Assembly: GCA_019359035.1 (NCBI GenBank)
Contig: JAHHIC010000066.1
Location: 341,953 to 405,952, forward strand
Length of the DNA stretch: 64,000 nt
Source of the DNA: Scytonematopsis contorta HA4267-MV1
GTDB lineage: Bacteria; Cyanobacteriota; Cyanobacteriia; Cyanobacteriales; Nostocaceae
Direction of reading: 5' to 3'
Below are positions 1 to 7,783 of this stretch, one piece after another (positions within the stretch are counted from its first letter, which is position 1; each line of letters starts with the position of its first letter). The notes under the pieces were generated by a model. That model did no database searches. It saw only the letters and a list, made by a program, of their open reading frames with translations, and had not been told where the DNA came from. A program made the translations under genes and the position numbers.

Positions 1-66
1 AATAATTAAGAGTAAAGTATTTATAAACTCACATACTTAGGAATAAAAACTCAAAAATTAAGAGTA

Positions 67-843
67 TTAGTTTTCTGTTTTAATCAAATTCAGCATCTCT
101 AATTCTTGACGACCGTAACTAGAGAGCCAATTCCATACTAAAACAGTCAGCAATCCTTCACTGATTGCTAAGGGTATCTGAGTTATAGCAAAAATACCAG
201 CAAATTTAATAAATGAAGCCATAATTCCACCTGTCGCAGCCGGAAATGCTAAAGCTAACTGTACCGAAGTGACAACATAAGTGATTAAATCAGCTAAAGA
301 AGCGGCAAGGAATATTGCTAATTTTTGTTTCCCTGTTGGTAGAACTAATCGGTATATCCAAAAAGCAACAAGTGGTCCAACAATTGCCATAGAAAATGCA
401 TTAGCTCCCAGTGTTGTTAAACCACCATGAGCTAAAAGTAAGGCTTGGAATACTAATACTAAAGCACCTAACACTGACATTGCTAAAGGTCCAAATAAAA
501 CTGCTCCTAATCCCGTACCTGTTGGATGAGAGCAACTACCCGTTACTGAAGGTATTTTCAATGCTGAAAGTACGAAAGCAAAAGCTCCTGCAAGTGCAAT
601 CAATAACTTTAACTCTGGTTTTTCCTGGGTGATACGAGTAAGGCTACGCAGTCCTAATATAAAAAATGGCAATGCTACCACCCACCAAAAAATTGCCCAC
701 TCTACAGGTAAAAACCCTTCCATGATGTGCATTGCATGGGCTTTTGCCTCTGAACCAACAATTAAGTAAAAGCTCAAAAATGCCATCAAGCCAAGATTGA
801 TTAAGCGTGATTTTCGTTTAGATATGATAAAATTACTTAACAT
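67..843 (-). CDS. cbiM: CbiM, substrate-capture component of an energy-coupling factor cobalt transporter
   Basis: Membrane S-component that, with CbiN, CbiQ and CbiO, imports Co2+ for cobalamin synthesis. The 258-residue protein starts with a hydrophobic signal-like segment ending at AHA, followed directly by the family's diagnostic mature N-terminus MHIMEGFLP (about residues 38-46), whose His/Met ligands bind the metal. About six more hydrophobic segments follow, and the loop [13 protein letters not shown] is typical of the family. CbiN, CbiQ and CbiO are not seen here but would lie downstream of position 67, outside the window. A cobalamin riboswitch lies about 440 bp upstream on the same strand, which supports a cobalt rather than nickel role. 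Start at 843 is the only ATG that keeps the signal segment. Confidence 0.93.
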   Translation of the reverse strand: MLSNFIISKRKSRLINLGLMAFLSFYLIVGSEAKAHAMHIMEGFLPVEWAIFWWVVALPFFILGLRSLTRITQEKPELKLLIALAGAFAFVLSALKIPSVTGSCSHPTGTGLGAVLFGPLAMSVLGALVLVFQALLLAHGGLTTLGANAFSMAIVGPLVAFWIYRLVLPTGKQKLAIFLAASLADLITYVVTSVQLALAFPAATGGIMASFIKFAGIFAITQIPLAISEGLLTVLVWNWLSSYGRQELEMLNLIKTEN

Positions 844-1284
844 TCCTTAATCCTTATAAGTTTAGTAGGTTGGGTTGTAAGTCCTTCGGACGACCTTGCG
901 GTACGCGCAGCGCGACGCTTCGTAATAGCTTTGGGAAACCCAACTTTTTAGGCCGCTCCCGAATAAAAAATACCCAACTTTTAGTTAATCGCGAGATAAT
1001 GATGGGTTACGGCGCTTATATTTATCGCATCAAACCCTGAATTATCGTGCGCCTAACCCATCCTACGCAATACTTGACAAATACGTACGTAAAATTAAAT
1101 AATCAATTTAGCACACTTCCAAGAAATGGTTGTAAATGTTTACTACGTACTGTCCCAAAATTATCTCTTCCAATTTGCCTTTTGGAACTAGCGCAGGCAG
1201 TGTATGCAAATATTTTATGTATCATTTTCACCTATACCTCGTAGATGAGCGTTCATAGAAACTAACTAATTAAAATTCACTAAT
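844..1284. other. Repeat-filled leader between cobalamin riboswitch and cbiM
   Basis: No coding region is seen. The stretch holds dispersed cyanobacterial repeats: a GTAGGTTGGGTT...AACCCAAC type inverted element with an internal GCGGTACGCGCAGCGCGACG block (about 870-950), and an imperfect inverted pair around GATGGGTTACGGCGC and GCGCCTAACCCATCC (about 1000-1065). It separates the riboswitch from the gene it probably controls. Confidence 0.5.
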
Positions 1285-1400
1285 AGGCGGGCATTCTGAC
1301 TTACAAGGAAAATAATACTTCTCACTTGATTACAGCTGCGGGACAGCACCAGATTCACACCGGATTTTCCCCGTTACCTCCAGTGGCTGAACCCCACTAG
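1285..1400 (-). promoter_or_regulatory. Cobalamin (B12) riboswitch
   Basis: On the minus strand the sequence reads GCCACTGG, then GGGGAAAATCCGGTG, then GAATCTGGTGCTGTCCCGC, AGCTGTAA, and finally GTCAGAATGCCCGCC. These are the conserved blocks, in order, of the AdoCbl riboswitch, including the B12 box region and the 3' GTCAG...GCC arm. Transcription would run toward cbiM. In this class B12 binding normally represses expression; the expression platform is not resolvable by eye here. Confidence 0.93.
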
Positions 1401-1561
1401 AACCAAATAGTTACAAGTGATTTTAAGCTAATATTGGCTAAAAAAAACTTTCCTATACAAAAAGTTACTCATCCTTGAGATACTTGTATAACTAATTTAT
1501 TAAGACTTTTTTTATAGATATGTTTACTAAAATTTATAAAAATCTATTTAATTGTAATTAA

Positions 1562-1602
1562 CAATGCTGCCCTCAAATTCAGATAGGCAGCATTGTTTTT
1601 TT
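1562..1602 (+). terminator. Intrinsic terminator with no obvious upstream gene
   Basis: A perfect 10-bp stem (CAATGCTGCC with GGCAGCATTG) and a loop of about 13 nt is followed by seven T residues on the plus strand. No plus-strand gene lies between 844 and this point, so it may end a small RNA or be left over from a lost gene. Confidence 0.7.
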
Positions 1603-1629
1603 ATACGTGATTTTTGCTTACAGCAGTTT

Positions 1630-1803
1630 TCATGTATTTAGACCACACTTAAAATACTCTTCTTTGCGTCTTTGCGCCTTTGCGTGAGAAGTAAAACGAG
1701 CAATCGCAAAACCAAAGCCAATTAATGCGATGGAAGTACGCAGCCAAGCAAGGAAAGTACGCTCGTTAGCTTGATGCTCTCGTTGACGGTCGATATTCGG
1801 CAT
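1630..1803 (-). pseudogene. Truncated DUF202 (YidH-type) membrane protein
   Basis: A 57-codon minus-strand frame starts [20 protein letters not shown] and continues [17 protein letters not shown], the N-terminal hallmark of DUF202 proteins ([11 protein letters not shown] plus first transmembrane helix). Family members are usually about 110-120 residues with three helices. Here the frame runs after the first helix into a repeat read as [10 protein letters not shown], from the tandem-like CGCAAAGGCGCAAAGACGC, and stops. The other two helices are missing. I read it as a gene cut by repeat insertion or deletion. Confidence 0.75.
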
Positions 1804-1914
1804 TTGATTGTTGGGTTGAATATCAATAAATATTTTCTTGTTCCCCTTCCCGATGTTCGGAAGGGGTTAGGGGTTAGGTTCTTAGTCAAGATTAATACTT
1901 TTCAATATCCTCTT

Positions 1915-2204
1915 AGAGGATGTTTATAAATAAAATATTAAGAAACTATACACACCACAAGCCAGCCAGCCAGCCAGCCAGCCAGTGACTAAAGTCACTG
2001 TCTAAAAGCTAAAGTCCTCTTTAGAGGACTAATGAGAAATAAGATTTTTGGGAATATTTTAAATTTTGTAAAATATTTGTTTTTGATGTATTATTCAGTC
2101 CTCTTTTAGAGGACTTCAGCTTTTAGACAGTGACTAAAGTCACTGGCTGGCTGGCTGGCTTGTAATATAAATGATGCTTAATGTTCTCTTTATAAACACT
2201 CTCT
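1915..2204. mobile_element. MITE-like non-autonomous element (copy A)
   Basis: The ends are 16-bp inverted repeats matching at 14 of 16 positions: AGAGGATGTTTATAAA at 1915-1930 and TTTATAAACACTCTCT at 2189-2204. Inside are two long inverted arms (about 1955-2030 and 2097-2160). Each carries a CCAG tetranucleotide run, a small palindrome GTGACTAAAGTCAC, and a second palindrome built on AGTCCTCT and AGAGGACT. No reading frame is present. Related copies lie at 25988-26235 and 54935-55246, and a half copy at 42438-42490. Confidence 0.7.
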
Positions 2205-2232
2205 AAGACTGTAAAGAAAGCCCATTATAGCA

Positions 2233-2646
2233 TTAATCTCTTTCAAGAATTGGACAAATAGCTTGTTCGGAGTTTTCTGTCACCACTTCCCATCCTGAAA
2301 GAAGACCTTCTAACTCCTGCTTAAAAATTAGAAGTTCTTGAATTTGCTTATCAACTGCTATTAATTTTTCTTGCAACCTAACTTTTATATGGTCGCAAGG
2401 TAAATCACCTTGGTCATGAACGGACAAAAAATCCTTAATTTCTAATAAGCTTAACCCAAGGCTTTGAGCGCGTTTGATAAAGTGTAAGCGAGATAAAATA
2501 TCAGAGTCGAATAATCTGAACCCACCTTCAGTCCTACCCGATGCTTTGAGTAAGCCTAGTTCTTCGTAATAACGGATAGTTTTAATTGGTACACCACTTT
2601 CTTTGGCAACAGTACCTATTTGTTTTGTTTTTTCTTGGAGGAACAT
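2233..2646 (-). CDS. MerR-family metal-responsive transcriptional regulator
   Basis: Probable copper/silver-responsive activator. The N-terminal winged helix (KQIGTVAKESGVPIKTIRYYEELGLL, about residues 7-32) has the RYYEELGLL signature of MerR DNA-binding domains. A dimerisation helix follows and two cysteines in the C-terminal half (in LPCDHIK and AICPI) could form the effector site, as in CueR/ZntR-like proteins. The ATG at 2646 is preceded by GAGG at a good distance, so I prefer it to the GTG at 2655. It is the last gene of a minus-strand set (HMA protein, copA, small membrane protein, merR) and has its own MerR-type operator just upstream (2689-2704), suggesting autoregulation. The metal specificity is inferred from the neighbours. 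Confidence 0.88.
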   Translation of the reverse strand: MFLQEKTKQIGTVAKESGVPIKTIRYYEELGLLKASGRTEGGFRLFDSDILSRLHFIKRAQSLGLSLLEIKDFLSVHDQGDLPCDHIKVRLQEKLIAVDKQIQELLIFKQELEGLLSGWEVVTENSEQAICPILERD

Positions 2647-2682
2647 AATACACACCTCTATGATACTTTCCTATCTTTATCT

Positions 2683-2710
2683 TAAACCCTCTAGTTCACT
2701 GGAGAGTAAT
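2683..2710 (-). promoter_or_regulatory. MerR-type operator/promoter upstream of merR
   Basis: On the minus strand the dyad CTCCAGTGAACTAGAG (2689-2704) lies between a poor -35 (ATTACT) and a -10 (TAAGAT) separated by 20 bp, the overlong spacer typical of MerR promoters. It matches the operator in front of the HMA gene in length and outer bases (CTCCA...GAG). A heptamer-like repeat (AATTGCG/AATTGCA, 2710-2748) begins right at the -35 side. Confidence 0.7.
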
Positions 2711-2748
2711 TGCGAACTGCGAATTGCAAATTGCAAATTGCGAATTGT
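2710..2748. repeat. Short tandem heptamer-like repeat
   Basis: About five degenerate copies of a 7-8 bp unit (TTGCGAA/TTGCAAA) follow one another. This is the short tandemly repeated repetitive (STRR) type common in Nostocales. It abuts the merR promoter. Confidence 0.7.
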
Positions 2749-2754
2749 TTTTGG

Positions 2755-3030
2755 TCATTTTTGTCTATATAATTCAGTTGTCTCTGCTTTTTTAGATTGT
2801 GGTTTACTGAACAAAAACCACCATATTTCTAAAGCAATTAAACCTAAACCGGAGGCTGTGACTGCTCCTTTTACCCATAGCGGTTGCTCAATACGTCGAA
2901 ACTCGCTGGTTTGTGATGTAACATAATTATGGGTTTCATGGGGAATTTGTGCTACTGTTCTGTTGGTCGCGACACCGAACAATAATCCTAAACTTGCAAG
3001 ACTGCCAATAATTACTTTTTTACTTAACAT
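2755..3030 (-). CDS. Small two-helix membrane protein in the copper operon
   Basis: Not assigned to a named family. The 91-residue protein has an N-terminal signal-like or transmembrane segment (about residues 5-27), a short polar loop, and a second helix (GLGLIALEIWWFLF, about 60-75) followed by a basic tail. The second helix and following SKPQ recall the membrane segment that precedes the cupredoxin domain in some cyanobacterial copper proteins, but no cupredoxin domain is present; that likeness is from memory only. It starts 13 nt after copA with an AGGGGG ribosome-binding site, so it is co-transcribed and probably serves copper handling at a membrane. Confidence 0.65.
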   Translation of the reverse strand: MLSKKVIIGSLASLGLLFGVATNRTVAQIPHETHNYVTSQTSEFRRIEQPLWVKGAVTASGLGLIALEIWWFLFSKPQSKKAETTELYRQK

Positions 3031-3043
3031 ATTTGCCCCCTAT

Positions 3044-5320
3044 TTATGCAATTCTCTTAGGCCGGAAATTACGTAGACGCAGCGCATTTGTTAATACTGA
3101 AACAGAACTAAATGCCATTGCCCCACCCGCGATAATTGGATTAAGTAACCAGCCGAAAATAGGAAATAGAATACCAGCCGCAATCGGGATTCCCGCAACG
3201 TTGTAAATGAAGGCGAAAAATAAATTTTGACGAATGTTGCGAATTGTTGCGTGGCTAAGTTGAATCGCTGTCACTACACCTTGTAAATCACCAGAGATAA
3301 GGGTAATGTCACTAGCGGCAATTGCTACATCTGTACCCGTTCCAATGGCAATTCCTACATCAGCTTGAGCTAGTGCTGGGGCATCATTGATACCATCACC
3401 AACCATCGCCACAATTTTTCCTTCGCTTTGTAATGTTTTAATAGTATCGGCTTTTTGGTTGGGACGAACTTCTGCTAACACTCGCTTTATACCAACTTCG
3501 CGAGCAATAGTTTCTGCGGTACGTTGATTATCTCCTGTGAGCATTACTACTTCTAAGCCAAGTTTTTGCAATGCTTTTATTGCTTGGGTAGATGTTGGTT
3601 TAACTGCATCGGAAATACCCATTAATCCTTGAATTTTACAGTCTACTGCGATGTAAATTACAGTTTTACCGAGGTATTCTAAGCGTTCTTTTTCTTTTAG
3701 CAAAGCTTGAGTTTCTAAATCTAATTCAGACATCCAGCGTTGTGTACCAATTTGTACTAGGCGGTTATCAACAACACCTTCTACACCACTACCTGCAATT
3801 GCTTCAAAATTTTTCACCTGTAGAGACGTTACATGTAACGTCTCTACATTTTGGGTTTGGGCATATCTCACAACTGCTTCCGCTAGGGGGTGTTCTGAGT
3901 TGCGTTCAAGTGATGCAGCTAGTTGTAGTAATTTAATTTCATTACTGTTTGCAGTGCCCTCAGTGGTAATAAAATCAGTAACAGTAGGTTTTCCTTGAGT
4001 AATAGTTCCGGTTTTATCTAGAACAATTGTTTTAATTTTGTGCGCTAGTTCTAAGCTATCAGCACCTTTAATTAAAATACCGTTTTCTGCACCTTTTCCC
4101 GTTCCTACCATTACTGATGTGGGAGTTGCTAAACCCAGCGCACAAGGACAAGCGATAATCAAAACTCCCACTGTGGTAATCAAAGCAAGGGTCAGATTAC
4201 CCATCACATTAAACCAAATGACGAAAGTTAGGAGTGCTGCAGCAATTACCGCAGGTACAAACCAGCCAGTTACTTGGTCTGCCAATCTTTGAATGGGCGC
4301 TCTGCTAGCTTGAGCCTGTTGTACAAGCTGGACTATCTGCGCGAGGACAGTATCTTTTCCTACTCGCGTTGCTTTAAATTTAAAGCTCCCAGTTTTGTTA
4401 ATAGTAGCGCCAATTACTTCATCACCGGGCAGTTTTTTGATAGGTACACTTTCTCCTGTGACCATAGATTCATCAATAGTCGATGTGCCATCAACTACTT
4501 CACCATCAACAGGAATTTTCTCTCCGGGACGAACTAATATTACATCTCCAATTTGCACCTCTTCGATTGGGATATCAATTTCTTTTCCGTCGCGGATTAA
4601 ACATGCAGTTTTTGCTTGCAAACCGATAAGCTTACGAATAGCTTCTCCAGTTTGTTTTTTTGCACGACTTTCTAGAAGCTTTCCTAGTAAAATCAAGGCA
4701 ATAATAACAGAGGAAGCTTCATAATATACATCTGGTCTTAAACCCTGAGAGATAAAAAAGCTGGGAAAAAAGGTGGGAAACAGCGAATAAATAAATGCTG
4801 TACTAGTTCCTAATGCGACAAGAGTATCCATAGTTGCTGCATGACGTTTAAAAGCCTTCCACGCATTGCTATAGAAAGACAAACCACACCAAAATTGTAT
4901 GGGGATTGTTAACACTAGTTGTAGCCAAGGGTTATGTAACCACATGGGGATAAAAGGTACTGGCAACCCTGTCATCATTGGTATAGAACCTATGACAATT
5001 ATTCCACTGAGAATACTTGATACAACTACTTTACGGGTTAATTCATTAGTTTCTCTTGATTGTCTGCGTTTTTCGGCTTCATCCTCCTTAGCGGTTGGAT
5101 TTTGCTCTTGCAATAGATAAGCAGAATAACCAGCCTCATCTACAGCTTTTTGGATAGCGGTTACATTAGTTTGTCTTGAGTCATATTTTACTGTTGCTAG
5201 CTCTGCACCAAAATTGACAATACACTCATTTACACCGTTTACAGAACTAATTGCTTCTTCAATGCTTTTAGCACAAGAGGCACAACTCATTCCACGTAGC
5301 TTTAAAGTCGTGTTCTCCAT
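3044..5320 (-). CDS. copA: Cu(I)/Ag(I)-transporting P1B-type ATPase
   Basis: ATP-driven copper pump of 758 residues. An N-terminal HMA domain has GMSCASC (CxxC, residues 13-16). Then come the actuator motif TGES (288-291), the CPC ion motif (391-393), the phosphorylation motif DKTGT (435-439), the SEHP motif (475-478), and the hinge motif GDGINDAP. The last two helices carry YN and MAFSS, the signature of Cu(I)-specific P1B-1 pumps. An AAGGAG site precedes the ATG. It follows an HMA chaperone gene and precedes merR. Cyanobacterial relatives are PacS (thylakoid) and CtaA (plasma membrane); sequence alone does not say which. Odd feature: residues about 492-500 (VETLHVTSL) are encoded by a 28-bp dispersed palindrome in frame (3820-3847). 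Confidence 0.95.
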   Translation of the reverse strand: MENTTLKLRGMSCASCAKSIEEAISSVNGVNECIVNFGAELATVKYDSRQTNVTAIQKAVDEAGYSAYLLQEQNPTAKEDEAEKRRQSRETNELTRKVVVSSILSGIIVIGSIPMMTGLPVPFIPMWLHNPWLQLVLTIPIQFWCGLSFYSNAWKAFKRHAATMDTLVALGTSTAFIYSLFPTFFPSFFISQGLRPDVYYEASSVIIALILLGKLLESRAKKQTGEAIRKLIGLQAKTACLIRDGKEIDIPIEEVQIGDVILVRPGEKIPVDGEVVDGTSTIDESMVTGESVPIKKLPGDEVIGATINKTGSFKFKATRVGKDTVLAQIVQLVQQAQASRAPIQRLADQVTGWFVPAVIAAALLTFVIWFNVMGNLTLALITTVGVLIIACPCALGLATPTSVMVGTGKGAENGILIKGADSLELAHKIKTIVLDKTGTITQGKPTVTDFITTEGTANSNEIKLLQLAASLERNSEHPLAEAVVRYAQTQNVETLHVTSLQVKNFEAIAGSGVEGVVDNRLVQIGTQRWMSELDLETQALLKEKERLEYLGKTVIYIAVDCKIQGLMGISDAVKPTSTQAIKALQKLGLEVVMLTGDNQRTAETIAREVGIKRVLAEVRPNQKADTIKTLQSEGKIVAMVGDGINDAPALAQADVGIAIGTGTDVAIAASDITLISGDLQGVVTAIQLSHATIRNIRQNLFFAFIYNVAGIPIAAGILFPIFGWLLNPIIAGGAMAFSSVSVLTNALRLRNFRPKRIA
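3820..3847. repeat. Dispersed 28-bp palindrome inside copA
   Basis: A perfect 28-bp palindrome, GTAGAGACGTTACA followed by its complement, lies inside the copA coding region. Relatives are at 18129, 24506, 43282, 44075 and 52968. Here it is translated in frame in the nucleotide-binding domain, between the SEHP motif and the FEAIAGSGV segment. Confidence 0.9.
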
Positions 5321-5439
5321 TCTTGTTGCTCCTTAGTGTATGAGTATTAAAGCGTCGCTGACACTACAATACGGATTGTCCAATTGCATATCTAAATTCA
5401 GCAACGCAAGATTAATTCTCAAGAAGGAAAAATTTAATC

Positions 5440-5634
5440 TCATGCAACCGAATAACCAGCAGTAGTAATTGCTTGTTTAATTGCAACTTCGGATGCTTGG
5501 GTTTCAACGTTAACTAACTTTGTTTTCGGGTCAGTTTGAACCTCAGCATTAGGGTCAACAGCCTTTATCGCTTCTGTAATGGTTTCGCCACAAGCAGAAC
5601 AAGCCATGTTGCTCACTTTTAGTTGAAGTGTCAT
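5440..5634 (-). CDS. copZ: HMA-domain copper chaperone (CopZ/Atx1-like)
   Basis: A 64-residue soluble metallochaperone with one ferredoxin-like HMA domain. MACSACG gives the CxxC Cu(I) site near residues 12-15, and the C-terminus ends AITTAGYSVA as is usual. A longer frame reaches 5697, but that start would lie on the -35 of the promoter, so I place the start at the ATG at 5634, which begins MTLQLKVSNMACSACG. It is first in the copper operon, about 120 bp upstream of copA, and probably passes Cu(I) to the HMA domain of that pump. Confidence 0.88.
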   Translation of the reverse strand: MTLQLKVSNMACSACGETITEAIKAVDPNAEVQTDPKTKLVNVETQASEVAIKQAITTAGYSVA

Positions 5635-5664
5635 GTCTAATTGCCTTTTTTTAATAACTAATAC

Positions 5665-5697
5665 TATTTTGAATTCTCCAGTAGAGTGGAGAGTCAA
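5665..5697 (-). promoter_or_regulatory. MerR-type operator/promoter of the copper operon
   Basis: On the minus strand a consensus -35 TTGACT (5697-5692) is followed by the dyad CTCCACTCTACTGGAG (5691-5676) and, 20 bp after the -35, a -10-like CAAAAT. The 20-bp spacer filled by a dyad is the hallmark of MerR-activated promoters, fitting control by the MerR protein encoded at the end of this operon. Confidence 0.8.
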
Positions 5698-5792
5698 GGG
5701 GGTGAATGAAATTTTTTACTGGGACAACCCAGCGCTACTATTAGCTATCAAATTTTGGGAATATTTTGAAGTAAAGATGTAAAATAGTTAAA

Positions 5793-5850
5793 TTGGCGAT
5801 GGAGCTCGCCGTAACCGCCTTGGCTAAAAAAAAGGCTAATGGCTCCTACT
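5793..5850 (+). promoter_or_regulatory. Fluoride riboswitch (crcB motif)
   Basis: The plus strand reads GGCGATGGAGCTCGCC, then GTAACCGCC, then an A-rich loop, then GGCTAATGGCTCCTAC. These are the consensus blocks of the fluoride aptamer, with the GGCGAUGG start, the AACCGCC strand and the GGCUNAUGGCUCCUAC 3' strand. The last eight bases, CTCCTACT (5843-5850), are complementary to AGTAGGAG at 5872-5879, giving a plausible competing hairpin as expression platform. It lies about 100 bp before the antiporter gene. Confidence 0.93.
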
Positions 5851-5947
5851 TTTCGCAGCTTGTAGCTGGAGAGTAGGAGTATGTCTAAGCATTACCTGAC
5901 TCTCTTGCTCCAAGTCTCTCTATAACAGTTATTTCGAGAGTCGTGTA

Positions 5948-7573
5948 ATGCTAGAAAGTGTAATTTGGATTTTATTAACGGGCTTTTTTGTCGGTCAGAT
6001 TGCGCGACGTTTGGGCGCTCCCCCGCTGATTGGTATGATTTTAGCGGGCATATTGCTTGGACCGCAAGTGGCTAAAATTATCCATCCAGAAGTTCTGGCA
6101 ACTGCCGACAGTTTGCGAACTGTAGCAGTAATGATTATTTTAATGAAAGCAGGACTGGGTTTAGACCGAGAAAAGCTCAAACAGCAGGGGACGGTTGCGC
6201 TAAGGTTAGGATTTTTGCCAGCGACTTTTGAAGCAATCGCAATCGCATTGGTTGCAATACCGCTATTTAAATTCGATTTCACTACAGGTTTACTGCTTGG
6301 CTGTATTATTGGGGCAGAATCTCCAGCAGTGATTGTTCCAGGGATGTTACGGCTAAAAAGTTTGGGGTGGGGAGTTACTAAAGGTATTCCCGATGCTATT
6401 TTAACTGGAAGCGCTCTTTCGGATGTGCTACTGCTTTTAGTTTTCGGTTTGTTAGTAGATTTTTTAGCACAAGGCAATGCTCAAAAAATTATCCTACCAG
6501 GGGGATTAACATTAACAGCATGGCAGTTTTTACCTATCCAAATGTTGCGAGAGATTGTTTTAGGGCTTGTAATTGGTTACCTTGCTGCTCGTTTACTAGT
6601 GTGGTTGTTAGCACAACAAAAGTGGACGCAAAACGCTGTACAAGATATATTAATTGCGGCTTGTATCGCTCTATTTTTGGTAATTTTACCTCAATACTGG
6701 GCTTATTATTCCGGGTATTTAGCAGTCATGGCAATGGGATTTTTCCTAATTGAATTAGATGCACCCTTAGCCAGAAGATTGCGATTAGGATTTGATAATT
6801 TGTGGATTGTCGCGGAAATATTTTTGTTTGTATTATTAGGAGCAAGCATTCAACTAAAAGTATTAGTTAATATTTTATTACCTGGACTTTTTATTCTAGC
6901 GGTTGGTACACTAATTGGTCGGATGATAGGCTGGTATCTTTCAACTTTAGGGAGTAATTGGAATTGGCGAGAACGGCTTTTTCTCTTACCAGGAAATTCA
7001 GCTAAAGCTACAGTACAAGCCGCAATTGGAGCAATTCCTTTAGCTCGTGGAATTGAGGGAGGAGATACAATTTTGGCAGTTGCAGCCCTTTCGATTTTAG
7101 CAACCGCACCTTTAGGAGCTTGGGCAATACCTGTTTTTGCTCCGAAGTTATTACAACGTGGGGAAGTTGACCCGACGAAAGTAACAGTGTCTACTCGTGT
7201 AATATTATTAGCTGCGGTTGATACTTCACCTATATCTACCCAAGTATTAACAAAAACTGCTGCATTAGCTCGTCGCAGTGATGCGGAAGTAATTGTGTTG
7301 CACATTATAAATGTTGCACAACCTGAAGCTGTAGAACAATTGCGTTTATCAACTGAGCAATTGCTTTCAGATATTAGATATAAGTTTGTCACCTTAACGG
7401 GTTCTGTCCCAGAAGAAATTATAAAAGCAGCGATTGATTATCAAGTATCAGAAATTGTCATGGGAAAACGCGGACATCAACCTTTTTCCCAGGTACTTCT
7501 TGGTTCAGTTTCACAAGCAGTAATTGAATGTAGCTCGGTTCCCGTGGTTGTTGTTGAAGATGAATATTTGTAG
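5948..7573 (+). CDS. CPA2-type cation/proton antiporter with C-terminal universal stress domain
   Basis: A 541-residue membrane antiporter. Residues 1 to about 395 form 11-13 hydrophobic helices of the Na+/H+ exchanger fold (GMILAGILLGPQVA near the N-terminus; SPAVIVPGMLRL and AIPLARGIEGGDT further on). Residues about 412-541 are a USP-like domain ending MGKRGHQPFSQVLLGS followed by VPVVVVED, the ATP-binding G-x2-G-x9-G-S pattern. USP tails are common in cyanobacterial antiporters. It sits directly behind a fluoride riboswitch and is followed by a CLC-F-like gene, so it is probably induced by fluoride; Na+/H+ antiporter genes are a known member class of fluoride regulons. The transported cation cannot be read from sequence. 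Confidence 0.9.
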   Translation: MLESVIWILLTGFFVGQIARRLGAPPLIGMILAGILLGPQVAKIIHPEVLATADSLRTVAVMIILMKAGLGLDREKLKQQGTVALRLGFLPATFEAIAIALVAIPLFKFDFTTGLLLGCIIGAESPAVIVPGMLRLKSLGWGVTKGIPDAILTGSALSDVLLLLVFGLLVDFLAQGNAQKIILPGGLTLTAWQFLPIQMLREIVLGLVIGYLAARLLVWLLAQQKWTQNAVQDILIAACIALFLVILPQYWAYYSGYLAVMAMGFFLIELDAPLARRLRLGFDNLWIVAEIFLFVLLGASIQLKVLVNILLPGLFILAVGTLIGRMIGWYLSTLGSNWNWRERLFLLPGNSAKATVQAAIGAIPLARGIEGGDTILAVAALSILATAPLGAWAIPVFAPKLLQRGEVDPTKVTVSTRVILLAAVDTSPISTQVLTKTAALARRSDAEVIVLHIINVAQPEAVEQLRLSTEQLLSDIRYKFVTLTGSVPEEIIKAAIDYQVSEIVMGKRGHQPFSQVLLGSVSQAVIECSSVPVVVVEDEYL

Positions 7574-7626
7574 GTTGGGTTGAGGTTCTGGGAAACCCAA
7601 CAAAGGATTAACAAATCAAGAGGCTT

Positions 7627-7692
7627 GTAGTTGCGCTTCAGCGCTAATCTTTATTTCTGTTCTTAAGAGAAGAGGCGCTGAAGCGCAACTAC
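7627..7692. repeat. Inverted repeat between the two fluoride-module genes
   Basis: An 18-bp perfect inverted repeat (GTAGTTGCGCTTCAGCGC and its complement, 7627-7644 and 7675-7692) encloses a 30-bp loop. The same GTAGTTGCGCTT...AAGCGCAACTAC type of unit is seen at about 23457-23540. It could fold in the transcript and tune expression of the downstream gene, but no T-tract follows. Confidence 0.7.
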
Positions 7693-7783
7693 GAACCTAA
7701 TTTATATTTTGGAAATTCCTTAGTGTGAACAGTTGGTGACAATTAACTAATACCAGTCAACGAAAATTATTAAGATTTATCAA

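Noticed and set aside
1047..1244. Plus-strand frame of 65 codons near cbiM
   Set aside because: Composition and position in repeat DNA, no ribosome-binding site, no domain.
6850..7392. Long open frame on the minus strand (180 codons)
   Set aside because: It lies fully antisense to the antiporter gene, whose domains and motifs are continuous; no recognisable domain on the other strand.
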